From IMG/VR virus record IMGVR_UViG_3300017971_000528, positions 1 through 36,744 of that record: a stretch of DNA of 36,744 nt; one strand, 5' to 3'. The notes beneath the pieces are model-generated. The model made no database searches, had not been told where the DNA came from, and saw only the letters and a program-made list of their open reading frames with translations. This document shows positions 25,123-32,130 of this stretch, piece by piece; position 1 is the first letter of the stretch; every line of letters begins with the position of its first letter. The DNA comes from a virus. The translations under genes were made by a program, and so were the position numbers.

Positions 25123-25339
25123 TTTCTTGTTCCTTTAATTCTAATCGATAATGTAATTCGATAATTAAATTTATGTATCGCGGTAACGAGCGGCCTTGTT
25201 CAAGTTCATAAATTCGTTTCGGGCGGTTTCCGGTCCCTAAATATTCGGCCATTTCCTTGTAATTAAAACCCCATAAAGACCTAAGCATTTTTAAATGATA
25301 TCCTTTCCATTTACCGGGCTGAACGTCAACGCGATTCAT
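25115..25339 (-). CDS. Small HTH protein (74 aa)
   Basis: A 74-residue protein with an XRE-like helix-turn-helix: LKMLRSLWGFNYKEMAEYLG, then RPKRIYELEQGRSLPRYINL. Its ATG overlaps the stop of the 26-residue membrane protein (ATGA), implying coupled translation. Likely a minor regulator or DNA-binding accessory. Confidence 0.75.
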   Translation of the reverse strand: MNRVDVQPGKWKGYHLKMLRSLWGFNYKEMAEYLGTGNRPKRIYELEQGRSLPRYINLIIELHYRLELKEQENE

Positions 25340-25416
25340 TTCTCATTTCTCCAAGTAAACAGCGCGATAATAAAAACAATGATTAGCGCGATTATGATGT
25401 CGGGTATATGTTCCAT
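25336..25416 (-). CDS. 26-residue single-pass membrane microprotein
   Basis: An ORF of 26 codons reading MEHIPDIIIALIIVFIIALF then TWRNEK. It is one membrane segment with acidic N- and basic C-terminal ends. It starts directly after the TAA of the gene at 25417 and its TGA overlaps the next ATG, so it exactly fills the space between two genes. That tight coupling is the main reason for believing it. No function known. Confidence 0.6.
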   Translation of the reverse strand: MEHIPDIIIALIIVFIIALFTWRNEK

Positions 25417-25623
25417 TTACCAATCCGCCAGGCCGTTTTCGTTAATTATATCGTCGTCGCTTAATTTCAAATGATCCGCCATAAAACAAACCATTTGAAT
25501 AATCGCGTCTTCCAGTTTATCAATTCGTTCCCGAATCTGTTCTAAATCGCCTTCGCGGGCTTCGGCGTTTTCATTGAATCGGCGTTTTAAAAGATAGGTT
25601 ATTTCGCCTTGCCTATTATCCAT
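25417..25623 (-). CDS. Hypothetical coiled-coil protein (68 aa)
   Basis: A 68-residue acidic helical protein; EGDLEQIRERIDKLEDAIIQ forms a heptad coil. It overlaps the end of the lipoprotein-like gene by 8 nt and ends immediately before the 26-residue ORF. No family recognised. Confidence 0.6.
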   Translation of the reverse strand: MDNRQGEITYLLKRRFNENAEAREGDLEQIRERIDKLEDAIIQMVCFMADHLKLSDDDIINENGLADW

Positions 25624-25867
25624 TTTCTTCGATCCTTTCTTCGTCCGGTATACAACCGAAAATAAAGGTTCCGTCGTCCATCATAAAAACTAAAGTGCAT
25701 TCGACGTCGCCGCAACAATTGGGCCGGGCCGGGTTACAGGTAAACCATTCTTCCGAACAAACGGAATATTCTTCGATCAAGCCTTCGATCGCCGTCGGGT
25801 CGATTTCAAAATCCATCAGACCACAAGCGGGGAAGAACAAGAGAATAAGAAAGATTAATTTTTTCAA
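25616..25867 (-). CDS. Cys-rich lipoprotein-like protein (83 aa)
   Basis: An 83-residue protein with an N-terminal export signal MKKLIFLILLFFPACGL whose FPAC resembles a lipobox with Cys15 as the lipidated residue. The mature part is acidic with six further Cys (SVCSEEWFTC, NCCGDVEC, FGCIPD), suggesting disulphides in the periplasm. It could be an outer-membrane-linked superinfection factor or outer spanin, but no lysis gene is near. It overlaps both neighbours slightly. Confidence 0.62.
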   Translation of the reverse strand: MKKLIFLILLFFPACGLMDFEIDPTAIEGLIEEYSVCSEEWFTCNPARPNCCGDVECTLVFMMDDGTFIFGCIPDEERIEENG

Positions 25868-26067
25868 TCTAATTCGCTTTCGAGTTTATGTTTAATGTTT
25901 TCATATTCTGTCGAAGTATCGCCCAAAGCAAGCGCGGCCGCGTCGATAAAGACGCCATAAATCCGGGCGATCGCCGCGTCGATGGATTCGTTCATGGTTA
26001 CGTCGGTTTTCGGATCTTCGGCGACGATTAACATTTCGAGCATTATCATTTTTATTTTTTCATTCAT
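25864..26067 (-). CDS. Hypothetical protein (67 aa)
   Basis: A 67-residue acidic helical protein (IKMIMLEMLIVAEDPKTDVT, ESIDAAIARIYGVFIDAAAL). AAGGAAAT precedes the ATG. It is the first gene after the terminator at 26140-26178, so its expression depends on readthrough or on an undetected start site. Function unknown. Confidence 0.55.
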   Translation of the reverse strand: MNEKIKMIMLEMLIVAEDPKTDVTMNESIDAAIARIYGVFIDAAALALGDTSTEYENIKHKLESELD

Positions 26068-26090
26068 TTTTGATTTCCTTTTTAAGAAGC

Positions 26091-26111
26091 GGCGCGGGTA
26101 TTAGCCGCGCC
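26091..26111 (-). other. GC-rich hairpin before 26067 gene
   Basis: GGCGCGG (26091-26097) pairs with CCGCGCC (26105-26111) around a 7-nt loop. On the minus strand it lies downstream of the terminator and just before a ribosome site, without a T-run. It may protect a processed 5' end or act as a second weak stop. Confidence 0.5.
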
Positions 26112-26139
26112 GGTTAAAGGGTTAAGAGTGAAACAGGAG

Positions 26140-26178
26140 AAAAAAAACCCTAAAAGGCGCGGGCCGATAACCCGCGCC
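26140..26178 (-). terminator. Rho-independent terminator after DUF932 gene
   Basis: A perfect 8-bp stem, GGCGCGGG (26156-26163) with CCCGCGCC (26171-26178) and a 7-nt loop, begins 8 nt after the DUF932 stop. In the minus-strand transcript it is followed by UUUU, AGGG, then eight U. It should end or attenuate transcription from the promoter at 27104-27132. Confidence 0.82.
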
Positions 26179-26186
26179 GAATAGGT

Positions 26187-27041
26187 TTAATTATGGCCGC
26201 CGCCGTTCTTTACAAGGTCGGCCATATGTTCGGTCATAGACCAAAGCGCCTTGTTCAATTTGATATCTTTCTGGATTGATTTAATGGCGCGGGTTTTGGT
26301 CCGTCGAACTTTCGGGCGGCCGGTTCGGGGATCTTCCGTTCGGGTTACGCCGCGAAGGCCGCCTTTCGTCAAGTTTTCCTGGATTTTGTTATAGGTCGTC
26401 CAAAGGTCCGTTCCATTGTCGTAAGAACGCCGGGTCGTTAACAATTGCTTCGGCGCGATCGGCGCGACTTCCGGGTAAACGTAATCAAGGGCGGCGCGGG
26501 CGAAAATTCCTTGTTCATCGGGCGTAAGATCGATCGTATGGAATTCTTTCATTTTCCCGGAAATCAGGGAAGCGTTATCCGAAATCATTTTAACGGCGTC
26601 TTTGATTTGATCGCCGATTTCGCCGACGTGCCGAACCTTGAAAGATCCAAGGTCGCCGGTATTCGCGACCAATCCGTTCGAGCAAACAAGCCGGAAAATG
26701 GCGGCCATGAATTCGAAGGCGCTTGCGCGGTTATGGGAATTGGTTCCCATGAGTTCGATTCGCGCGCCGTTAAGCCGATATTCATCATTCGCCCAGCGAA
26801 CGACATGACGGGTTAAGCCGCGGTTCGATTCATCGTTCGCCCGCGATTCGCGCGCGTATACCGGCCGCCAACCGTATTCGGCCAATTGAAGCGAAATTTC
26901 TTCCGTCGAAATAAAAGCGTATCGATCGGAAACGTCGCCTTTCGGCGCGGTCGCATAGAAGGAAGGGCAAAAGCGGCGGATCGCGTCGGGGTGAAGTTCG
27001 TTGATTTGGTTTCTGTTTCTTGCGTCGGTTGTGATCATCAT
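26187..27041 (-). CDS. DUF932 phage/plasmid-like protein
   Basis: A 284-residue protein of the DUF932 family found widely in phages and plasmids; molecular function is not established. Recognisable elements are DRYAFISTEEISLQLAEYGW, ATRHVVRWANDEYRL-like (LTRHVVRWANDEY), RIELMGTNSHNRASAFEFMA, FRLVCSNGLV and LTPDEQGIFARAALDYVYP. I start at ATG 27041 because AGAAAGG sits upstream of it and because the longer frame to 27095 would begin at the predicted transcription start. It has its own promoter (27104-27132) and terminator, so it is a separately controlled and probably strongly expressed unit. Confidence 0.85.
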   Translation of the reverse strand: MMITTDARNRNQINELHPDAIRRFCPSFYATAPKGDVSDRYAFISTEEISLQLAEYGWRPVYARESRANDESNRGLTRHVVRWANDEYRLNGARIELMGTNSHNRASAFEFMAAIFRLVCSNGLVANTGDLGSFKVRHVGEIGDQIKDAVKMISDNASLISGKMKEFHTIDLTPDEQGIFARAALDYVYPEVAPIAPKQLLTTRRSYDNGTDLWTTYNKIQENLTKGGLRGVTRTEDPRTGRPKVRRTKTRAIKSIQKDIKLNKALWSMTEHMADLVKNGGGHN

Positions 27042-27180
27042 TTTGTGTTTCCTTTCTGCCTTTCGGCGTTGGTTTGAATTGTTTGTTCCGTCCAACTAAA
27101 TACAGAATACACAAATCTGTTTAACCTGTCAAGTGTTTTTTCGGATTTTTTTTAAAAAAACTTTAATTTTTTTTTCGGGC
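27042..27180 (-). promoter_or_regulatory. Promoter P1 and leader of the DUF932 gene
   Basis: On the minus strand: TTGACA (27127-27132), 17-nt spacer, TATTCT (27104-27109), a near-consensus sigma70 promoter. Upstream (27133-27175) are long A/T tracts like an UP element. The leader carries a small GCC-GAAA-GGC hairpin (27058-27067) just before the ribosome site. The whole block is duplicated at 29204-29345. Confidence 0.85.
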
Positions 27181-27726
27181 CTAGATCGCGCCCAACAAAC
27201 CATTGGCTTTTAAATAAAGATACGCATCGGTTGCGGGGTTATCTCTGGACCATTGAAGATAACATTCGCCTTCGTATCGGGCGATTACGGCGTCGGTAAA
27301 ACTTTTGTAACATCCTAACCAAACCCAACGTTTTTTAATGCCGATCGCCGCATAATAATTTAATGCGCGCTTATCCCAATAAACGCCGGTAACGCCGCTT
27401 GTATTATTATGGTTTGGTTTTCGACGACGCTTCGTTCGAAAATATTCATGGCATATCAAATTGTCAATTCGGTTATCGAAGCAATTCCCGTTTTTATGAT
27501 GAACATGGTATTTGGGGTAATTTCCCCACATATAAAGCCAAGCTAACCGGGCCGCGGGCGCGCGTTTATTGTTGATACTTAGAACAAGCGCGCGGTTATG
27601 CTTGGTTCCGGCTTCGTCGCCTTTTTTCGCGCCGCCTATTCGATTTTTACGCCAAAAAAATTTCCCGGTCGACGGATCATATCGCGTTAATTCCATTAAT
27701 TCTTGTCTCGTTATTTCTTTCGGCAT
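27181..27726 (-). CDS. HNH endonuclease with AP2-like domain 1
   Basis: A 181-residue homing-type endonuclease. The HNH part has ARLAWLYMWGNYPKYHVHHK then NGNCFDNRIDNLI (HH...N...H pattern). The AP2-like DNA-binding part is SGVTGVYWDKRALNYYAAIG ... KRWVWLGCYKSFTDAVIARY. It has the same plan as the gene at 36103. AGAAAGG precedes the ATG. Free-standing, it probably entered the operon between the 48-residue gene and promoter P1. Confidence 0.9.
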   Translation of the reverse strand: MPKEITRQELMELTRYDPSTGKFFWRKNRIGGAKKGDEAGTKHNRALVLSINNKRAPAARLAWLYMWGNYPKYHVHHKNGNCFDNRIDNLICHEYFRTKRRRKPNHNNTSGVTGVYWDKRALNYYAAIGIKKRWVWLGCYKSFTDAVIARYEGECYLQWSRDNPATDAYLYLKANGLLGAI

Positions 27727-27740
27727 TTTTTAATTCCTTT

Positions 27741-27887
27741 CTAATATAATTTGTTTAAAACTTTCTTTGTTGTATCTTCGACCTTCCGATCCAATTTTTC
27801 AACATACGGAATCATGATAACCGCGCCAATGGAAAACGCGGTCATCAAGCAAACAAGAATAAATATAGCTAAAACGAAATAAAACAT
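27741..27887 (-). CDS. 48-residue membrane protein
   Basis: An ORF of 48 codons: MFYFVLAIFILVCLMTAFSI then GAVIMIPYVEKLDRKVEDTT and KKVLNKLY. The first 27 residues form one membrane segment and the rest a charged helix. AGAAAGGAAAGGG is upstream of the ATG at 27887, and its TAG is followed at once by the ribosome site of the HNH gene. The fit between two genes and the strong ribosome site support it; no function known. Confidence 0.65.
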   Translation of the reverse strand: MFYFVLAIFILVCLMTAFSIGAVIMIPYVEKLDRKVEDTTKKVLNKLY

Positions 27888-27903
27888 GATCCCTTTCCTT
27901 TCT

Positions 27904-27944
27904 GGCCGCCCGCGCCTTGCAAGATATAGGCCATACGGGCGGCC
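27904..27944 (-). other. Long-loop hairpin downstream of DUF2786 gene
   Basis: GGCCGCCCG (27904-27912) is perfectly complementary to CGGGCGGCC (27936-27944), enclosing one copy of a 26-nt repeat. No T-run follows on the minus strand, so it is not a classical terminator. It lies between the DUF2786 stop and the 48-residue gene. Confidence 0.6.
27908..27933 (+). repeat. 26-nt inverted repeat, left copy
   Basis: The 26 bases at 27908-27933 (starting GCCCGCGCCTTGCAAG) are identical to the reverse complement of 29373-29398. The palindrome CTTGCAAG is at its centre. The two copies bracket about 1.44 kb with three genes. Confidence 0.9.
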
Positions 27945-27948
27945 GGGT

Positions 27949-28452
27949 TTAGGATTTTAAGCGCCGTTCTTTTGACGCGGGCGCGTTGTTAAGATTTTCG
28001 GCCATATTGATAATTCGATTCAGATAATCCCAATCAATATCGTCGTCGACCGACGAAATTGTTCCCGATGATAACTTATGCTTTTGAACGAAGGCGACCA
28101 TTAGATCATCTAAATCCTTTTTGAAGGCCGCCCGGTATCGGGGAAACATTTCCTTGATTTGTTCGTATTCCTTTTTCGTAAGTTTAAAAAAAATAGTTTT
28201 GTTCGTCCGTTTATAACTTATTTGATTGTTGCCCGTTACCTTTGCATAGATTTGAAAAAGGATCCGTCGTTCATATGCCAGCTTGTAAACGAATTCGTAA
28301 TAAACCCGATCGTCGGAAAGGTCTTCCAGTTTCAAATTATGACGGGTTAACAAATCGTTCAGCATTCGGGCGGCGACTTCCTTTTCGCCGTCGGATCCGC
28401 GCTTCGCTAATTCCTGGATTTTTATTAACCGTTTTCGTATTACTTCGTTCAT
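27949..28452 (-). CDS. DUF2786 protein
   Basis: A 167-residue protein whose N-terminus (IRKRLIKIQELAKRGSDGEK, then EVAARMLNDLLTRHNLKLED) fits DUF2786, a family of phage and prophage proteins of unknown function with a helical N-terminal domain. The middle (YYEFVYKLAYERRILFQIYA ... FFKLTKKEYEQIKEMFPRY) also fits. The C-terminus is acidic then basic. AAAGGAATT precedes the ATG. Confidence 0.75.
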   Translation of the reverse strand: MNEVIRKRLIKIQELAKRGSDGEKEVAARMLNDLLTRHNLKLEDLSDDRVYYEFVYKLAYERRILFQIYAKVTGNNQISYKRTNKTIFFKLTKKEYEQIKEMFPRYRAAFKKDLDDLMVAFVQKHKLSSGTISSVDDDIDWDYLNRIINMAENLNNAPASKERRLKS

Positions 28453-28456
28453 GTTA

Positions 28457-28900
28457 TCAATTCCTTTCGTCCGACCGGGGAAGCGTTAATTTCCATTCAT
28501 GTAAACCCGCGGGCTTTTCGCAAGCCGGACAAGTTCTAACGGTTGAAGGGAGCGCGGGAAAAACGACCGGCGTTTCTTCGGAAAGGTCGGCGAACATTTC
28601 AACTTCGCCGATGTCGTCGAAATGAAAAAGCAATCCGCAAGCCGTACAATGAAACATCGGATTGATTTTTATTTTGATCGGTTCTTTCGGTTTTTTATCC
28701 GCGAAGAACTTATCAACGGCCGCGCGGATATCTTTATCCGGTACGTTCAAGTAATGCCGAAGATGTGAACAAATCGCGGGCGCTAAAAAATCCTTTTTGC
28801 CGATGTTTTCAACGTCTTGAACCAAATATTCGATTTCCGCTTCAATTAGTCTTTCTCGTTCGCGGGCGACATCTTTTCCGATTTTCAATTTTTCTTCCAT
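28457..28900 (-). CDS. Zinc-ribbon protein (147 aa)
   Basis: A 147-residue protein. The N-terminal half is helical (ERERLIEAEIEYLVQDVENI). The C-terminal half has FHCTACGLLFHF and RTCPACEKPAGLHEWKL, four Cys forming a zinc ribbon with a long acidic insert. GGGAG precedes the ATG. It is placed between the DUF2786 gene and the 28949 gene. Possibly a nucleic-acid-binding early protein; unassigned. Confidence 0.68.
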   Translation of the reverse strand: MEEKLKIGKDVARERERLIEAEIEYLVQDVENIGKKDFLAPAICSHLRHYLNVPDKDIRAAVDKFFADKKPKEPIKIKINPMFHCTACGLLFHFDDIGEVEMFADLSEETPVVFPALPSTVRTCPACEKPAGLHEWKLTLPRSDERN

Positions 28901-28917
28901 GGTTAGTTTCTCCCATG

Positions 28918-28937
28918 GCGCGCCCGAAGGCGCGCCT
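28918..28937 (-). other. Hairpin with UUCG loop before 28900 gene
   Basis: On the minus strand GGCGCGCC-UUCG-GGCGCGCC forms a perfect 8-bp stem closed by a C(UUCG)G loop, one of the most stable RNA tetraloops. It lies between two genes with no T-run, so mRNA protection or cleavage control is likelier than termination. Confidence 0.7.
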
Positions 28938-28948
28938 TTGAAGGTTGG

Positions 28949-29203
28949 TTAATCGCGATTAAGGAAAGGATCGATTTCTTTCAAGACGTTCGAAATCATG
29001 TTGGCCGGGAATTGCCATTTGAAGTTATGGGCGTCGGTCAAGGTGACTTCCGCGGTTTCGGCGTAATACTGAACCGTTACGACGGGGGCTATCATGGCGG
29101 CGACGTCCTTCAACGCGGTCGCGTCGATCGTCTTAAAAAACTTGACGACATCTTTCCGCCGGGTGATAAGTGCTAGGGGTTTGCTTCCGGTTTTCTTTTC
29201 CAT
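28949..29203 (-). CDS. Hypothetical early protein (84 aa)
   Basis: An 84-residue protein (MEKKTGSKPLALITRRKDVV then KFFKTIDATALKDVAAMIAP). I start at ATG 29203, which has AAAGGAG 7 nt upstream; the longer frame to 29278 would run through the -10 box of promoter P2. Mixed helix and strand, no family recognised. Being the first gene of P2 with a strong promoter and ribosome site, it should be abundant early in infection. Confidence 0.65.
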   Translation of the reverse strand: MEKKTGSKPLALITRRKDVVKFFKTIDATALKDVAAMIAPVVTVQYYAETAEVTLTDAHNFKWQFPANMISNVLKEIDPFLNRD

Positions 29204-29345
29204 TTCTTTGCTCCTTTCTTTGGCCTTTTCGGCCGTTGATTTGAACTGCTTTCCTAACCTGTTAAATACATAATACACAAATCTGTTTAACCTGTCAAGT
29301 GTTTTATCGGATTTTTTTAAAAAAAACTTTAGCTTTTTTCCGACT
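29204..29345 (-). promoter_or_regulatory. Promoter P2 and leader of the 28949 gene
   Basis: On the minus strand: TTGACA (29293-29298), 17-nt spacer, TATTAT (29270-29275), almost a consensus sigma70 promoter. ACAGGTTA occurs twice, once overlapping the -35 and once just after the -10, as a candidate operator. A/T tracts lie upstream. The leader has GGCC-GAAAA-GGCC (29222-29234) before the ribosome site. The block is closely similar to P1. Confidence 0.87.
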
Positions 29346-29372
29346 TTTTTTTAATTTTTTTTTACCTATTTT

Positions 29373-29398
29373 TGGCCTATATCTTGCAAGGCGCGGGC
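29373..29398 (-). repeat. 26-nt inverted repeat, right copy
   Basis: Exact reverse complement of 27908-27933. It lies 3 nt after the stop of the 29402 gene on the minus strand. The flanks differ except for GGC on the outer side, so the identity ends sharply. Confidence 0.9.
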
Positions 29399-29401
29399 CG
29401 C

Positions 29402-29617
29402 CTATTTGAACCGCTTTAACGGGAACGAAACGCTTTCAACATACCATTTTTGTATATCGAAGGACGCATCGAACGACGCCTTCGCGGGCGGATAGGCGTC
29501 TTCGATAACATATAACGGGATCCAGCGTTCCGCGTCGGTTCGTGTATTCTTTAGTTTTACGCTTCGTTTTGTCTTCATAAGGATTCTTCCCCAAATTCTA
29601 ACAGTATCATCGGCCAT
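29402..29617 (-). CDS. Small conserved-type protein (71 aa)
   Basis: A 71-residue basic protein (VRIWGRILMKTKRSVKLKNT, AERWIPLYVIEDAY, DIQKWYVESV). The plan TK-x-x-x-x-L ... W-I-P-x-x-V-I-E followed by a late W recalls a family of small phage/archaeal proteins of unknown function. AAAGGAG lies 5 nt before the ATG. It is the first gene of the minus-strand early operon, divergent from the Cro-like gene. Confidence 0.62.
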   Translation of the reverse strand: MADDTVRIWGRILMKTKRSVKLKNTRTDAERWIPLYVIEDAYPPAKASFDASFDIQKWYVESVSFPLKRFK

Positions 29618-29819
29618 TCAGGCTCCTTTCTTTAGAATTAAATGCGAACAGTTGTAAACCTTTTGTAAAGTTTTGTCAAGTTCTTTTTCGCCGGGGTCCA
29701 GGAAAAACCGCGGAACGCCTATAAACATTGGCTAAAATCTTTTTTTTAAAATCCGCTTGACATCTATCCGTATTTTCATGTAAACATGACGGATATAAAA
29801 AACGAAAGGAGTTAACCCG
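29618..29819. promoter_or_regulatory. Divergent early control region
   Basis: 202 bp without genes. Minus-strand promoter: TTGACA (29674-29679), 17-nt spacer, TACAAC (29651-29656). Plus-strand promoter: TTGACA (29757-29762) with a weak TAAACA -10 (29781-29786, 18-nt spacer). An inverted repeat TATCCGT (29765-29771) / ACGGATA (29789-29795) encloses the plus promoter core, and a smaller CATGT-AA-ACATG dyad sits inside it. These are likely operators for the HTH protein encoded just downstream. Confidence 0.65.
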
Positions 29820-30035
29820 ATGTTAAACGAGAAATGGAAACGCGGCGAAAAGTCAGAACTTGCGCGCCGCGCCGGTTACAGCCGGGCTTTTATTGGACAA
29901 GTCCTATCTAAGAAGCGCAACGCTTCTTTACCTTCCGCGTTAAAACTCGAAGCCGCCGCCCGATCAATGGGAATTTATATTTCCCGTTATGCCTTCATGG
30001 AAGCAACAATTACCGATAACGATTACTTCGGTTAA
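29820..30035 (+). CDS. Cro-like HTH regulator (71 aa)
   Basis: A 71-residue protein with a helix-turn-helix: KSELARRAGYSRAFIGQVLS, then KKRNASLPSALKLEAAARSM. Size and position suit a Cro-type repressor controlling the divergent promoters immediately upstream, which carry dyads over the core elements. AAAGGAG lies 8 nt before the ATG. No partner CI repressor or integrase is visible in the window. Confidence 0.8.
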   Translation: MLNEKWKRGEKSELARRAGYSRAFIGQVLSKKRNASLPSALKLEAAARSMGIYISRYAFMEATITDNDYFG

Positions 30036-30045
30036 CAGGTGATAA

Positions 30046-32130
30046 ATGGAAACGAATCCCGCGTTGAAAATGGCGCTTCATTATGCGTCAAAAGGTTGGT
30101 ATGTTTTCCCGGTCGGCTTGAATAAAAAGCCTTTCGCCGGGTTTGATTGGGGAAAAGATAAATTAGCGACAATTGATCCTGATAAAATTCACGAATACGC
30201 CGCAAAGTATCCCGGTTGCAATTGGGCGCTTGATTGCGGCCGAAGTAACAAGTTCGTTCTTGACGTCGATATGAAGCATGGGAACAACGGATTCGCGGAA
30301 TTAGCCAAATATACAAAATCCGCGGATACCAATTACAAGGTTAGAACGCCAAATGGCGACGGGTATCATTATCATTATGAAGGATTAGGCTTAACGAAAG
30401 CCGATGAACTTCCCGGCCTGGATTCGCGTTCCCTTGGCGGATACGTCTTGATTCCCGGATCAATCGCAAAAGACGAAGTAACCGGCGAATGGAAGCGATA
30501 CGAACTTGTCGAAGATGGTCCGTTGGGCGCTATACCTGAATGGATGCCGAAAGTCTTCACCGAACGAAAAGAAGTTCAACAGCTTCCGACGCCTGAAGGC
30601 TTTACTTTCGACGAACCGCATAACGTTACTAGAGTAACGGAATGGTTAAAAAATCAACCGCCGATTCAAAAAGGATCCAGGAATAACAGCCTTTTCAATA
30701 TGGCTTGCCAAATGAAGGATTTCGGGCTTTCAGAGGGCAAAACGTTGGAACTTCTATCCCTTTGGAATCTCGAACGCGTTTATCCGCCGGTCAAGGATCG
30801 GGAACTTCAGATAATTTGCAATTCCGGCGCGAAGTCAAAACATAGCGCGCCCGGATCCAAAACGCCGGAAGCGATGTTCGGCGCGCCCGCGATAATCGTT
30901 CCGCCGCCGAAAGTTGATTTTACCAATATGACGGAAGACGAACTTGACCGGCTTTACGGCTGGGGGAAGGCGGGATCGATCGCGGCCGGGTTGAAATGTA
31001 TTAATCAAAAAGATTTCTCCACCATTCCCCAACGTGAATTCTTACTTCAGAATCGTTTCGCGCCGGGTTTTGTTACGGCGACGATCGCGCCCGGCGGCGT
31101 CGGAAAATCTTCCTTTTCAATTCTCGAAGCGTTGGCCGTTGCGACCGGGCGAAACTTAACCTTTAATGAAGTTATCGAAACGGGACCGGTTATACTTTTT
31201 AATATGGAAGATCCTGAAGTTGAAATTGAACGCCGGTTAGCCGCGGCTTTTATTTATCATGGTATTGATAAAACGAAATGTCATAACATTTATCATTTTT
31301 CCGCGCGTAACCGGGAAAAAATATTTTGTGGGGATCTAACCGGACAAACGGCGACGATCAACGATCAAACCGTTAACGAAACAATTTACATATTAAAGAA
31401 ATTAAAAGCGCGGCTGTTAATAATCGATCCTTTTATCGGATCCCATAATTTAAATGAAAATGACAATATGCATATTTACGCCGTCGCCGAAGTTTTCCGG
31501 TATATCGCCGAAGAAACTTACGCCGCGGTTTCGTTGGTTCATCACGCGCGGAAAAAGTCATCCGATTCGGGCCGGGGGGAACTTGATTCAGCGCGTGGCG
31601 CGTCGGCGCTGGGCGCGGCTTGCCGGATTGCTCATACTCTGGATTATATGTCGGAAAAGGAAGCGGGGCCGGATAAATATAATATTCCGGGCGGCGCGGA
31701 TCGCCGTCGTTGGCATATCAGTTTAAACAGCGCAAAGATGAATTTAGGCGAAGAATCTTCGTCGAATCAATGGTATGGAAAAGGGTCGGTCAAATTGCAA
31801 GAATCCCATACTCAAACCGTCCAGGCATTCTTTAAAGAAACGCTTTCCGAAGTTGAAACCCGGCCGCCGGAAAACGAACTTCTTTGTCAAATTCATAACG
31901 CGATCGATGACGATAAAGAATATTCTTTTACCGAATTAAAGCGTATGGCGACCGAAAATAACTTCGTTGATAAAAGTTCCGGGATGATCCTAAAATATCT
32001 AAATAAGATATTTGAAAAAGATTTTATCCTAGAAAATAAACAATATCATGTATTAGCTAAACCGGCTAAAACGAATCCTAAGAATTTCACAACCTACATA
32101 TTAAGAACGAAAATAAACGATAATGTTTAA
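30046..32130 (+). CDS. Bifunctional primase-polymerase / RepA-like helicase
   Basis: A 694-residue replication initiator. The N-terminal Prim-Pol domain has KGWYVFPVGLNKKPF, the metal-binding DVD (73-75), GDGYHYHYEG (His108, His110) and LDSRSLGGYVLIPGS. A middle helical part and linker (TPEAMFGAP, 273-281) lead to a RecA-like ATPase of RepA/AAA_25 type: Walker A APGGVGKSS (348-356), Walker B LLIIDPF, and VSLVHHARK. It would prime and unwind DNA at the origin. The gene is followed directly by an iteron region, the pattern of self-contained replicons. AGGTG precedes the ATG. Confidence 0.92.
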   Translation: METNPALKMALHYASKGWYVFPVGLNKKPFAGFDWGKDKLATIDPDKIHEYAAKYPGCNWALDCGRSNKFVLDVDMKHGNNGFAELAKYTKSADTNYKVRTPNGDGYHYHYEGLGLTKADELPGLDSRSLGGYVLIPGSIAKDEVTGEWKRYELVEDGPLGAIPEWMPKVFTERKEVQQLPTPEGFTFDEPHNVTRVTEWLKNQPPIQKGSRNNSLFNMACQMKDFGLSEGKTLELLSLWNLERVYPPVKDRELQIICNSGAKSKHSAPGSKTPEAMFGAPAIIVPPPKVDFTNMTEDELDRLYGWGKAGSIAAGLKCINQKDFSTIPQREFLLQNRFAPGFVTATIAPGGVGKSSFSILEALAVATGRNLTFNEVIETGPVILFNMEDPEVEIERRLAAAFIYHGIDKTKCHNIYHFSARNREKIFCGDLTGQTATINDQTVNETIYILKKLKARLLIIDPFIGSHNLNENDNMHIYAVAEVFRYIAEETYAAVSLVHHARKKSSDSGRGELDSARGASALGAACRIAHTLDYMSEKEAGPDKYNIPGGADRRRWHISLNSAKMNLGEESSSNQWYGKGSVKLQESHTQTVQAFFKETLSEVETRPPENELLCQIHNAIDDDKEYSFTELKRMATENNFVDKSSGMILKYLNKIFEKDFILENKQYHVLAKPAKTNPKNFTTYILRTKINDNV

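Noticed and set aside
27042-27095. Longer N-terminus of the DUF932 protein
   Set aside because: It would start at the predicted transcription start and lacks a ribosome site; ATG 27041 has a good one.
29204-29278. Longer N-terminus of the 28949 protein
   Set aside because: The extension overlaps the -10 box of promoter P2; ATG 29203 has AAAGGAG upstream.
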